Shown here piece after piece: positions 24,700-36,780 of a stretch of 64,000 bases of DNA (its first letter is position 1; every line of letters begins with the position of its first letter). This DNA comes from Ceriagrion tenellum (taxonomy: Eukaryota; Arthropoda; Insecta; Odonata; Coenagrionidae). Position numbers and translations under genes: made by a program. Under the pieces are notes generated by a model. The model searched no databases. It was not told the DNA's origin and was given only the letters and a program-made list of their open reading frames with translations. The stretch is from contig OY720641.1 of the NCBI GenBank assembly GCA_963169105.1, positions 6,835,258-6,899,257 on the forward strand, given 5' to 3'.

Positions 24700-27160
24700 T
24701 ACCCCTTAGCAAAACATAGTTAGGTTAGGTATAGGGGGAGTAGGTTGATTCTGACGTTGGAGAGGGTACAGAAGGGAACATACAGAGGTGGGGTAGTTCA
24801 AAGTGGCGTAATATGAAGTAAACAATAGTGGGGGAAACCATATAAAGAGAGAAAAGAACTGGTGGAGTTGAAGGTCAGAAAAACAACCAGGTTTGTGGAT
24901 TACAGGACGTGTAGAAAGACTAAAATTCAAAAGATGTGATTGAGTCATAAAAACTACGTCATTACAAATATCATACGGGCTATTCAGTTTCATATTTCTC
25001 GTACAAATCGAGTTTTGTCCCTTAGTCATTAAAATGTAAAATATCCAGGTCAAAAATGCGTAAATCATTAAAAATATTCAAATGTTTGTCAAAACAATAT
25101 TTTTCATCATTATTTATAAAACTTCCTTTATGTTCTATAAGTCTATCTCTCTCTTTTCTATCGAATTTTCATTCATACCAGTGTGGATATTGAATATTTC
25201 CAAAAAGGTTACGCCTGAAACTCTTTCACACATTAATGTTCACTGACTGTTCGTCGATTAGGAATCAATTGCGTTAAAAATCTCCCTACTTTATTTAAAT
25301 AATCATTTAAATGTCTGTGATATGGTCATAAGATCATTTGTACCTCACGATTTGCCATGGTACTGATTTGAGGAAAGGAAAATATATTTCCATTGTCAGT
25401 TTTCACGTAAAATACACATCAAGAGAATTCCCGTTTGGAAAGGTTTATGTATAGAGGCAAAATAAATGCAAAGAAAACATTAAGACTTGTGACGAATGCC
25501 TTGGCAAGAAAAAGAAATTCCCGAAACACAAACATCCCAATCTGCGTGAAAGGAATAGTGATATATCGCAAAGGAGAATTTTTATAGAACCCCTGCAGGT
25601 ACACACATAACAAAACAACTTTCTAAAAAAACAACTCAGGCGTCATTTCTCGAAAACGTGAAATATAGGAAGCAAAAAGTTTCTCTTTAATGAAATATTT
25701 TCCAGAAAGTTAAATGGCATAAATAATCGTTCCGAGATATATTTTTTACGATCTCCCACAACTGGGAACTACTTTTTCGTCAAATTCTTGTAATATTTTA
25801 CCTTATGCGTGTATCAGTTTCAAGGTATGAAATAAAACTTACAAATTAATTTAAGATTCAATTCTCTCTCATTTCAATGTGATAATTAATTCAAAGATAC
25901 TTAAGTACATTACATTTCAAATGCATTCGTTATTGTTTATGCAAAAAGCATTTTTTCTTTGCTGGAAAATAAAAATACAATACTTCTACGACATAAATAA
26001 GAAGCTAGTATTTATTTCAACTCCACGAAGACGAAAGTTTTGTAAAAAAATTCAGCTTTAATTGCCTTCACTTTTATCACACTGTTAGAATTAATATACA
26101 TAAAACATTTTTAGAGATGAAATATTACTGTCCCCAAATTTTCATATGTATTGAGAAAGAAATGGCGAGTTACATTTTAGCTATATAATCCAAAAGATTT
26201 AACAAAAACTTTCAATATTTACGATTGTTACCAGAAAAATTATATTTTTGTTAGTTTTATTGTATTAATGAGGGTTTACGGAAACCTTTAATTTAAAAGT
26301 AATATTTGAACGTTATTTTTCTTCCATATAATAGCTTTTCAATAGAAATAGGAGTGGTTAGGTCACTTTAAAGTAATAAATCTTATCTGTAATTACTTTT
26401 TAACGCCATTGGTGATGTATTCTATTCTCCATTATTCTTTGAAGAGATAGCTATAATTGAACTGTTAATCGTGCAGTTTGCAAGCAGACGTCAAGCTCAA
26501 GGACCCATTCAACCAAACTATATTCCTGGAAATCGATGTGATAATTTATGCAGACAGATGAGAGATGATAAGAACAACATCCCCTTTAAAGCTTTGGACA
26601 CTCACGCGCACGTTAAAAATCAATATTAAGGAGTGTGATTTCCACTCTTATCGTCTACCGACAAATCCTCAACACTCAATGGAGAATCCGCGAAGATTCT
26701 CCCAACTAGATGGTTGCACTCATTGATAATTTAACACTTCAGAGAGTGGAAGTGAAGGAGAGAAAGAGGAGCAGAATTTTTCAGAGGATCGCGTGTGAAA
26801 TACAAAATCCATTAAAGAAAATGAAGCCAATAATGGCTTTGGGGCACTTTAAGCGAGGAAAATCCCTAAATTGCCGGGCAGGAAAAAAGGGTTTCAGTTT
26901 GGTGGAGGGGCGGGAGGAATGGGAAAGTGAGAGTGCGATACAATATATATGTTCGTAAGCCGGAGTAGGGACGCGGATGAATTTGATATATGGTCTCCTA
27001 ACCCCACTCCAAGCCCTCTATATTTTTTTGGCGCCGAAATCAGGACCATAAATCCCTTCCACCCACTCGCTCCTCTCCGTTCTCTCATCTTACTCTCTGT
27101 TCTCTCTCCTTCTCCTCTCCCACGGACTAATATTATCGTATTCTTCCATTCACGCACACA
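24700..27160. other. Unassigned AT-rich DNA
   Basis: No supportable gene. A 120-codon minus-strand frame from 25068 starts with a hydrophobic stretch, but its only splice options imply introns below 50 nt. About 26880-27010 is G-rich, and 27010-27160 is C/T-rich next to the microsatellite. Confidence 0.5.
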
Positions 27161-27163
27161 CCT

Positions 27164-27195
<32 letters not shown>
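27164..27195 (+). repeat. Compound (AC)n-(AT)n microsatellite
   Basis: An AC dinucleotide run of about nine units passes directly into an AT run of about seven units. It lies in a region with C/T-rich sequence on one side and GC-richer sequence on the other (27290-27480). Confidence 0.95.
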
Positions 27196-29350
27196 GTAAA
27201 GGAGCACTTTTCTCTTCCACACATTCCGGAAGTTGGTCCTCTTGTTTCCCAAAGGCAGCATAATGAGACACGCCATCCCTCGCTCAACTGTTTCGCGTCG
27301 TCCCGCTAATCCCTTTTGCAGGAACATGCTTCGGGTTGGGCGAGCGAGGCGAGGGGTGAGACGAAACGCCCCCACCTTCCCGTCTCCTATTCAGCGGCTG
27401 TTGAATTGCTGGTAGATTTTTGGGGGATGGGGAGGTTGGGGGAGGGGGTGGTGACGGCTTTGTAAGGTGCAGGAGGGTGGAATGCTCTCGACGTCACCAG
27501 CGTTAAATGAATCGTTGGATAACTGAAATTTTTTGGCTTGCGAATAATACAGAAACAATGGCATTCTTTTCTCGAGGCGATATTATATCATTATTATATA
27601 TTGTGACCCAAGTCGTCATGACAAACCCATAATCCAGAGCAGGCAGTGAATGAGTTGTTTGAACTCCCAAAGGAACTTCATCGCATTCTAGTGGGTAAAT
27701 ATTGTCGGAAGACCCATTTATTCACCCTGAAATCATCGAGGCATGAAAACTAATTCATTTACATGCCATGAAATGTATAATCAAACATTAACAAACTGAA
27801 ATAAATGAAATTGAGTTAAGAGAGATACATTCATCATGATTTTGTCAAAAAATATCGTGTTTTTGTGGAATCTTACCATTGAAGAGAGTAGGGCCATGCA
27901 TTATACACGATGATTAGCAATCACACTTAGCACTACGAATATAATTTGGCTGCTAACTTGCAAAAAACTAACATCATTTCTGTCTGTTCAGTTTCTGTCT
28001 ACCTTGGACTTGACTGTTACAATAGATACCTAGAGAATTATACATCGTTAAGTGAAAAGATGCCGTGAAACTAATATCATTCAGCAGATACTTATTGTAT
28101 CCTGCATGAAGAGAAGCATAATAGGGATAATGCTTTTGGCTTATTAGCTTCAATGATTTGGCCAATATTCTTATCGGACTAAATCAAGCTACATGGCCAC
28201 CCCAAGAGTGAAGGCGTTATTAATTTAAGCTAAATGCTGAAAACAATGCGATATATATCAATTAGGAATTTAAGAATTAGCAGCAATCATTCAACAACTG
28301 TAATTAAGGTAATTATGGAAGAACATTGACCGGAAATCCTCTAAATAATAGCTCTACGCACAAATGATAAAATGTATATCCCAATGATACTGCATGTGGG
28401 ACTATATTCTAAAAAGACACTATTGATTGAAGCTTAGTAGCGTGAATAAGCTTTCGACAATGGTTATATGGTGTTAGTAGCTAGAAGGTTTAACAGAGAA
28501 TTCATTATTTCGATTCACATCGGTGAGAAGGCCCTAAGTAGAAACTGCAAATATTCACAATTTCATAAAAAGTATAGAAAAGACATACAGTTTTAAAGAA
28601 ACTCCCAATTAGTGATGCTCATTACTAAAAGATTCTCAGGAAAACTGTTTATTACGAATCTAAAGAAATAATTTAGTGGTTGTTGTCTTGCCCGTTGAGA
28701 CTATTTATATCCACATGTGAACCATAAAAGTCTTTAAGGTTCGGTGAAAGATTCTAGGGAGGTGGGCGTTAACGTTGAGGGTCCCGTTAGCGGTCCCGTT
28801 TATAGGGCTCCAATGACCGAGGGACGAGGAGTTTACGATTGGGGGAACGATCTCTAAATGCTTTGCTGCTCGGAAAATGTCATTTTCTCACCCAAGAAAG
28901 GAAATCGAGGTAGGTTTACTGGCTTGGAACCATGGACTGGGCCACAGATGTCACAGCATAAGTAAGGTACTGCACTATGCCAAATGAAGGCGCCACAATA
29001 TCTACTATTCCATGCCTTATCTCGAAAGCCTACGGCAAAAGTGATCGTGGCAAGCCAAAGTTTTATATCACTACATTTAAGAAAGCTACACCACCAATAA
29101 ACTGCCATTTTAGATAGCTACACTTAGAGGTGGTTGGTTATGAGGGAATATCGTCGTAATTAACGAAATATGTGCCACTGAGGAAGCGTTGACGAAATTT
29201 TTAGGAAAGAAATGTCAAGGAAAGAAACCAGGAACTAACATTTCCTTACTCATACACGAAAGACGCCTAGACCTCATAAGTTAAAAACCCAATGCGACTG
29301 GACTAAGTGTTGCACTTGAGAGACTCTTCTTCTATGCAAATATTGGGAAA
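27196..29350. other. GC-richer patch then unassigned AT-rich DNA
   Basis: 27290-27480 is GC-richer with several CpGs and a G-rich run (gggggatggggaggttggggga). The remainder is AT-rich with no supportable gene. The 84-codon minus-strand frame at 28854-29108 is Trp- and Cys-rich but matches no family I know. Confidence 0.45.
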
Positions 29351-29510
29351 TGAAAGTGTAACTTAGTATTTCCACATGAATGTTATTAACGACCTAGGTT
29401 TCGGCTTATGAAGTCATCATCAGGTGATCATAAGTCGGTCATCAGATCATAATAAGCCAAAACTAGGTCGATAATGAAGTTTATGTGGAATTACTAATTT
29501 ACAACTTTCA
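29351..29510 (-). mobile_element. Foldback element with a good hammerhead-like core
   Basis: 29351-29435 and 29436-29510 are imperfect inverted copies, so the whole 160-bp unit can fold back on itself. Read on minus, the left arm has an exact hammerhead box 1, CTGATGA (29423-29417). A five-pair hairpin GACTT/AAGCC with one mismatch follows, then GAA (29402-29400), the eight-base palindrome ACCTAGGT (29399-29392) and a C at 29391. The catalytic-core bases therefore fit a hammerhead with a palindromic stem III, which would work as a dimer. Stem I pairing is only partial, and one or two unpaired bases separate box 1 from stem II, so present activity is doubtful. No certain target duplication is seen. 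Confidence 0.65.
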
Positions 29511-31709
29511 CTTCAAATGTTATTCAAGTTCCACAAAGTTTTGTCTGACACAACCAGTCCATGAAAATAAACATAACACCCCAGATATTATACTAATATT
29601 AAATACAAACCAATGCATCTATCATATTTTTCCGTTGAGGTTTAATTAGATACTTTAACTAATATACACAACTTCTGCATAAGATATTCAGAATAAAAAA
29701 TCTCCAACACCGCACTATATGTATTATTACCACTGTTTTTATCATCCTTGTCATTCCGAATGACACGTTAGCATTAATTAAAGATTTATTTATAAAAGAT
29801 GAAATGAATTAACATGTTACTTAAAAATATTTATATCTTGAGTGAACTTGACCTATTTTCATCCTTAGCTCACCCATTCACAGACATACATTCGCTACAC
29901 ACGTTTCATCAGAATTGATTTTTTTATTTTACAAGAAATGAGCTTATGGAATTCACGCTACGTTATTCAATTATTGTAAGGTAGTTTAACGAAATTCTCT
30001 CAAAACTGTACTGTTTTAACAAATCAAATATGATTTGTTATTATTATTGTATAATTATTATTGTTGTATTTATAACTCAATATCTATTAATCTCTTTTGA
30101 ATTTGAATCAAAATTGTTAACTTAAAATATAATATCAACGACCATCCTTTTCATACAAAGAATTATTCATAAAAATATTATACTGCCATATTCAAAGATT
30201 TTTTTCACCACCTTTGTCAAGTGCGTTCAGGTGATTGCTCATTACATACCACCTAGGTAGACAGGTATGCTAAAAGCACTCATAAATAGCAATAGATTGG
30301 CAAGTGATGGCAAAATGTAAACGGTGTTTCGGTTATGATGCGTGAAAAGAACCTTTAACGAAAATATGCTAGCTTAAGGTAAGCTGAACCTAGAAAAGTG
30401 TCCCACCATCCATAAGAAGTTCATATAGCTAGATCAAGGATACCCTATGCAGGTGAAGCCTTTAAAAAACATATTAATCATTTTGGCAACTGTCAGTCCA
30501 CAGTGGGAAAATTACTAAGACTGGTTTACATAAAAATCTAGTAGCTAGACACGAGAGAAAGAAACGATATACTTCATGATTTTATGCCCATGAAATATAA
30601 GATTTGCCATTACATCGCGATATGAAAGACTTCATTAGCCATACAAATCAAAATATTACGTAATGTTACTCCCATTGTATATTATCTACAGCAGAAAAAC
30701 AAATAGACGAGTATGGAAAGGAGCATTAAGCGAAGAGCACTTAATTGTAACATGCAGTCCAATGAACTTCAATAATAAATAATGGCTTGTGTATGAGCAG
30801 ACGAAGTGATTAAAAGTACGATAATAAGGAAATGCACAGGATAAAACACAAAATGAGTAGTAAGTTAGAATTCAGAAATCCAGAAAAAACAGTGATCATG
30901 AATCTTGAGGGTACATTGACGAAGAACATGCGGGTATTCAATTAAATAGAAAGACACTCAACAGTTACGAGATGTATAGTGGCAGAATAGGACTCCAGTC
31001 ACATTAAAAACATATGATGCAAGCCTTCTGGTGAAAATCAGTTTCATGAAGAGCGTTAAAAAATATTACTCATATAATTAAAATGGTATTGAAGAAAATG
31101 TGATGCCAAGTGAAAACGAAAATTAAGAGTGCATAAGAAAATTTTGAGGAAATGGTATTCATTCAAAATTCGACAATTCGGAAAAAATTAACTTGATGCG
31201 CGTAGATAAATTATTCATCGTATCATACATCAAATATAGCGAGAAATTCATAGCGGAACGATATGCATGATTGGAAGACGAAGAGAATACGCTGAATGAA
31301 TGATCCAAGTTTTACGTCAATCGGACCCGAGACTAAATTTTCCTAAAATCGAGCTGTAATAGGAGGCAGTGGAATTTTTACGAAGAAAAAAATTCAGGCA
31401 CAAAAAAGGAAGGGAAGTAAATCGTTTAGGCAATTAACCCGGCAATTTTCCAATTTTTCCCCTTCTCAAATTTTTTTATGTGCTTCCGAACAAGAAAATG
31501 ATCGGGTACCTTCGAAATGTACATGACACTGAGGACTCAAAAACTGTATAACATAAAACCACAATTCTAATGTTTCGGCAGAAAGAAAAAGATAGAATAT
31601 ATAGAGTTCACGCTACTATGAGGATATAATCTGCAGATCTAAGATGAGGCGTTTGCCATTGTGAATGAACGCAGGGAAGAGAATTTGCTTTTAGGTACTT
31701 TTTGAGATC
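29511..31709. other. Unassigned AT-rich DNA
   Basis: No gene, RNA or recognisable mobile element is supported. Stops are frequent in all frames and no open frame of 60 codons is present. Confidence 0.55.
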
Positions 31710-31721
31710 AAAAAGTTTGTG

Positions 31722-32004
31722 GGAGATCGGGTTGATGTGGTGGCTAGAGTACTAGATAACCACACGGACGGCCAGGGTTCAAATCACTGCAGAGGAGGAT
31801 GTTCTACTTGAGTGTCTCGTGGAGGGCACATCAAGTACAGTACTCTGTCTGTCGGATGAGACGTTAACCCGTGGTCCCCTTGGCACCTTTCGTTAAGAGC
31901 AGGGTAATGCCGATGCCGGATTTATATTCACCCTTCCCTCCTTACCTGTCCCCTATGGCGAAAATGACCTCAGCCGTCGGTCGCCTCTCCAAATTTCCGA
32001 TCCG
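31722..32004 (+). mobile_element. tRNA-derived SINE with 12-bp target duplication
   Basis: The 283-bp body is flanked by identical 12-bp direct repeats, aaaaagtttgtg (31710-31721 and 32005-32016). Its head has pol III promoter boxes: an A box tggctagagtac near 31740-31751 and a B box GGTTCAAATC at 31776-31785, at tRNA-like spacing. A GC-richer body follows, with no protein-coding frame. The A-rich target and 12-bp duplication fit LINE-mediated insertion. The identical flanks and intact boxes suggest a fairly recent insertion. The body's wording ('gtggtccccttggcacctttcgt') seems familiar from arthropod SINEs, but I cannot name the family. Confidence 0.9.
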
Positions 32005-32016
32005 AAAAAGTTTGTG

Positions 32017-33109
32017 TACTTAAATCTGCGCGGTGAATTGCACTGGTAGTGACGAACTAGTGAGCAGTAGACATTGTTTAGCAAAAACAGGGATGGATAT
32101 CAGAGATAAAAATAGAGACTAATCAATGGAAAATACTACGGAATTGTTCCTGTGATCATTTCATGTTGCTGTTATTTTCATGCTGAACGGTCAGAAGTTT
32201 CTTTTGGTTTTCCAGAACAAATTTTAATCAGCTTTAGGCGAATGAAAACTATTCTGACTAAAATACTCAGCCCACTCCTGTTTCCAACTGTTATCACCAA
32301 CCTAGTGTCCGTATCTTGTAATCGTTATAATTGCATCTTACGCACGGGGTGAACAAATGTCTTCACAAGGATAAAAGATGAAAACCACCCAATCTATTGA
32401 AGAATGTGCAGCTACAGGGCCACGAATCTTATGAGCAAAAGACAATAACTCTATTCATAGTGTAAAAGAAAAGGCCTAAGAATGCATAGAGAGAATTTTA
32501 GCGGGAAAAGTTCGAAGATCTATTGAGGTGGAATTATATCTCACATTCTCATTACTCTGTTTATTTCTATTGATATCTTATTTACGGACAATTACTTCCT
32601 CACAAAGGCCTATTTATTTCACTTTAAGTAATGGGCTTTCCAATTACTAACTTATACCACATTTATTTCAGAAAAATTTATACGTAAATTATTAGAGGAT
32701 TTATATGCGACGAAAATATTGTAACCGCATCGCACAGACAAATTTATCATTTGTTCATACGAATATTCTACTTGTATCTACAGGCGTTGCTTATTCAGCT
32801 TCTATAACGGTCTAGTTAGATTTCACGATATTACGGCATCATGATTCTCCAATTTTCTTCTAATAAATATGATGCATACATACGCGATTGCATTTTACCT
32901 TATTCGAATTGCTAATTACCTCACAGTTCAACAACGCAGCGCATTAATTACACGGCTCAGTAACCAGGAGATAATACTGCGATAAAAGGCCATTTTTAGA
33001 CTTTTATTCTCCATTTATATATTTCATTAAGTATTCCAAAATTTCAAAATTTGAAAGTTGATGCGTTAGTAAAAGAAAATTGATAAGCATAGAAAGGATA
33101 ATAATTGGC
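32017..33109. other. Unassigned AT-rich DNA
   Basis: No supportable feature. The 66-codon frame at 32152 has no recognisable motif. Confidence 0.5.
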
Positions 33110-34870
33110 TGACATACGCTTTTATTTCTAATGAGTACTGACATTCGTGAACGTGGCCAGTAATATGATTCAAAATTATTACCGTGGATAATTCAAGAAA
33201 TCCTAGTAATTTGGACGCCGACTACTTAACCTTAGTATATCGAGCGATCTTTCAACAAAAACGTTCTAAAAGTCAAAAACACATTTCTGATTTTTTTCTG
33301 ATTTGTGATAGACCGAACTTTTAACACCAGTACTTTTCGTTTGCGGAATGTTCACACACTGGACCACTTTTTTAAGAAGTGTTTGTGCTCTTTCAGACCG
33401 TCTGGCCGGCGGCAGATATTTGAAAGACTCGTTACATGTTCCAATTCCATAGGTTAATTTAATATGGCTTTTGAAACCATATCCTCGGGCGGGAAGTGGG
33501 GGGGGGGGGAGATACTGTGAATTTCAGTAACTCCGCGCCATTTGGCCGTTATTTCACGGTGGATTGGCCTTCTCACCAATGTCGTGCGCTAGTGGCGAAA
33601 ATGCAATTTGCTTAATGGGTCGCATGAATCATCGCAGGATCCAATGAATCCGGCGTAATGAGGATAATAAACGAAAACACTTGTCAATATCACTCCGCCG
33701 GCGAGCCTGGTTTTGCCCTCTCTTCTTCTTTATTTTTTTTCATTAAAGCAGGACACACTGAAAAGGGGGAATTCACACGGACTGCGAGCACCCAAATTTG
33801 ATCGCAAACACAATTAACCAGAGCCTAATCAACTACTCGTTCCATTGAATAAGACTTGCTGCGAGTCAACCGTTAAGGCTCCATGATGGGCCAACGGTAT
33901 CTTTTGAAAGCCGCGCTGCAGGGCTCTACTGTCCGCTCGTATCACGGACTACATTTAAAGAACTACGGATTAACTATGTTTACTAACGTTATTGATATCG
34001 TTAAATATTTTATTTTCGATGCAGTAAGAATATATTGGAGCAAAAACATACAGCACCAACTGAACTAGAAACTTAGGAGAGGTTTTTCTTATTTCTGCTG
34101 GCAAATGTACGAAGCAACAAATGAAAAACCAACTTAGGCAAATTAATAATGTTTAACTGACACACACCTTTCATTTCAATTGACTATTGCCCTTCATGAA
34201 TGTGCCCAGCAATGCACACTACAAAATTATTCACCGTTGATAATTCCACAAATCAAAGTAATTTAAAGGCCGACAAATTAGCTACACTAGGTGATACAAT
34301 CTTTCATAAAATATTTTATAAAAGTCACCAACTCATTTATAATTTTTCTGACACACCGAACCATCAACCACGTTTTTGTGCTGGCGGATAATATACACAC
34401 CGGGTAACTTTTTTAAGAAGAGCACATGCTTTCTCAGACCACCTAGATGGTGGCAGATAATTAATAGACTCGAGGAAGTCAATGCGGGTTTTCCACCGGG
34501 TCAGGTTGTCCATGTCTGCCGACGTTTCGATGACCGAGTTGCTCATCGTCTTCAGGGCATGCCCTGAAGACGATGAGCAACTCGGTCATCGAAACGTCGG
34601 CAGACATGGACAACCTGACCCGGTGGAAAACCCGCATTGACTTCCTCGAATTAATAGACTGTTTTAATACCATAACTTAATTTTATTTATATTTTACAAG
34701 TATAAAATTATATTATTTTTCATGCAGAGGGATGTATGGGATGAGAAATGTATTGGAACGAAAACATGCAGAAACCATGATATTAGAAACTTGGGAGGGG
34801 TTTTACATTTTTACTGAAAATATATGGAGTTAAAAATGCAAAAACCAATGAAACCAAATAATAAAAGCCA
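33110..34870 (+). repeat. Diverged tandem duplication of about 0.7-1 kb
   Basis: Segments from 33120-33480 recur in order in 34165-34680. Examples are 'caaaattattaccgtggataattc' against 'caaaattattcaccgttgataattc', and 'acttttttaagaagtgtttgtgctctttcagacc' against 'acttttttaagaagagcacatgctttctcagacc'. A second shared stretch links 34016-34110 with 34720-34820 ('attagaaacttgggaggggtttt' against 'ctagaaacttaggagaggttttt'). The first unit has about 500 bp not present in the second, including a GC-rich part at 33480-33720. The second unit carries the palindromic insertion at 34471-34648. No frame is conserved between units, so this looks like duplicated non-coding DNA or two copies of an unknown repeat. 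Confidence 0.6.
34471..34648. mobile_element. 178-bp perfect palindrome with hammerhead-like cores and 12-bp target duplication
   Basis: 34471-34559 and 34560-34648 are, by eye, perfect 89-bp reverse complements meeting at ...gggca|tgccc. The unit is flanked by identical 12-bp direct repeats, AATTAATAGACT (34459-34470 and 34649-34660). The first unit of the surrounding tandem duplication lacks the palindrome at the matching place, which shows the empty site. Each arm carries CTGAAGA (34564-34570 on plus), a GATGA/TCATC hairpin, GAA (34591-34593), the palindrome ACGT and a C. TGCC before and GGCA after can pair as stem I. This fits C-U-G-A-N-G-A ... G-A-A of the hammerhead core. It is probably a pair of Penelope-like terminal repeats inserted head-to-head. 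Confidence 0.85.
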
Positions 34871-36780
34871 ACTGACGGTTGAATGGTGATGATGACGGAC
34901 GCTTACAACTAATTGTTGCACAAAATAACGCTAATTATAGCATTTTTGGCTTTTGGATTCCAGGATTACTTATGCAAGGGTAAATAAATTGCCTAAGCGA
35001 TTTAATTTGTCTCCGAATATTTTCTAATAGCTATTAGTAGGCACGTTGAACACAATATTTCCTATTCAATATCAACTCTAAGTCACAATTATAAGAGATT
35101 GACAACGTTCAGGAATGGTACAAGACCAATGAAATCACACCTTTGGTATCGGTTTTATGCGCTTACTATCAGTTTTACTCTCTGTTTTCGAGGGTATATA
35201 CTACGGATAAGTTTGTAAAATATTTCAGCGTCTTCAGGGTGCAAAACCTTCATATCTAATTCAGTTTTGTTGATAGAATTACGATGAGTTCGTGAGGGGC
35301 GCGGTTTGCTGTTGCACAGTCGAATTAAATAAAACACAACCTCGGCACAGTAATGAGGGATGGTGCACTGCGAGATTCCATTTGGTTTCATTAACAGTTT
35401 CATTTCAGAACGATTTCATGCCCTGTATCGCTCTGAATGGCCTAAAAATATGCAGCCCCGCCGCCAGTCGTGATGGCCGCATATCGCAGGCCAAAAAAGG
35501 TTTCGTATTCATAGGTGAGCAACCTTCCCTCAAATTTCTCGCTTGGTGACTTATGGAATGGTCGTTTCCAAAACGTAGGATAGCGAGAGTATTCCCAACG
35601 GGTTTCCAGCAAACACCTCTCACCCTACTTTTACTCTCAAATATTCACTGTGGAGGCGGGAAGGGGTCCTCCTCTCAGGCCCTGGGTCACGGTGGGACCT
35701 TTACAGGTCGTTTGCCGTAAAGCTGTTCGCTTTTTCACTCCTTCCGGCAATATTCCCCTGAGGGCGGTTTCCGTCAAACTAAAAAGAAGGGCGCGCAAGT
35801 TATTGACTGGAAAAACAAGAAAGGGTGCCCAGAGCAAAAGTTCTGCGGATCAAATTTATGGAATCTCAATGAAACGATTATGTAGTTTTCGCATAAACTA
35901 ATGCTCTGCTATTTTATTTTTGTGTTATTAAACGGTAATTTAGAGTCAAAATTTTCTATAGCTTATTTGACAATTTGTGTAATATTTTCAAGACTGGGGT
36001 TCCCAACGTTTGAATTCCGATAAACTGCAGTTTAAGTTCCTGCAGCAATGAAGGAGATCTCCAAATTTTGAAACAATAACATAATGTGCATTATGTTAAG
36101 CCCTTACCAATAATAAGGGTATCAATCTCTGCTGTACTGCTACGAAATTATTCAAGCAAGCGCAAAACGGACGAAATTTGTCAAAAGCAAAATTGCAACA
36201 GCTAAAAATATTTTTCTTCATTTGAAAATGGTATCGTGGAGTTTTAGCTGCGTTATTGGCAAATGATGGTAAGTAACAATATTGTACAACTTATATTTTG
36301 TGCCTGGACTTGTTTTAGCAATTTTAATCTTGATCTCTTAAAAATGACGGACAATATTAGCAAAAACTGGTAAAAGTAGGCAATTAAATTGCATGGAATA
36401 TTACAAATCAGTCTTTACTGTTTATATTGCCTCACTGTTATAGAGTGGACTCAAGAAACACTAATTTTATTATTGTGCTGATTACAAATCTACACCATCA
36501 GTTGCTAGATAAAAGCAGAGTACGCTCAAGGATTCATTTAATTTATAATTGATATCACTCCCATTGGTAGTGAAGTTATTGATATTGCCTCATGCATGAA
36601 AAAAACCGCATATCAGCCATGAAAATGATATAAGAGATATGTAAGCCAATGTATTGTGCGATGGTTTACCAGTGTCTCTGCATCAAAGTCATAATGTTAA
36701 TTCGTGCATTGCACCAACCGAGGAGTTTTTAATCAGTAACTTTGTTCAATTACATTACCAACACTGAGAATGATTTTCTT
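34871..36780. other. Unassigned DNA with a GC-richer patch
   Basis: 35280-35830 is GC-richer and has overlapping frames on both strands, none with a recognisable family motif. The rest is AT-rich. No gene is supported. Confidence 0.45.

Noticed and set aside
24706..25068. Minus-strand frame starting with a hydrophobic segment and two cysteines, with possible donor and acceptor giving a third cysteine
   Set aside because: The implied introns are only 38-46 nt, too short for normal splicing. It shows how easily such peptide models arise by chance.
31555..31585. gtttcggc word, as found beside the hammerhead-like cores
   Set aside because: No CTGANGA box or palindrome at the expected distance on either strand.
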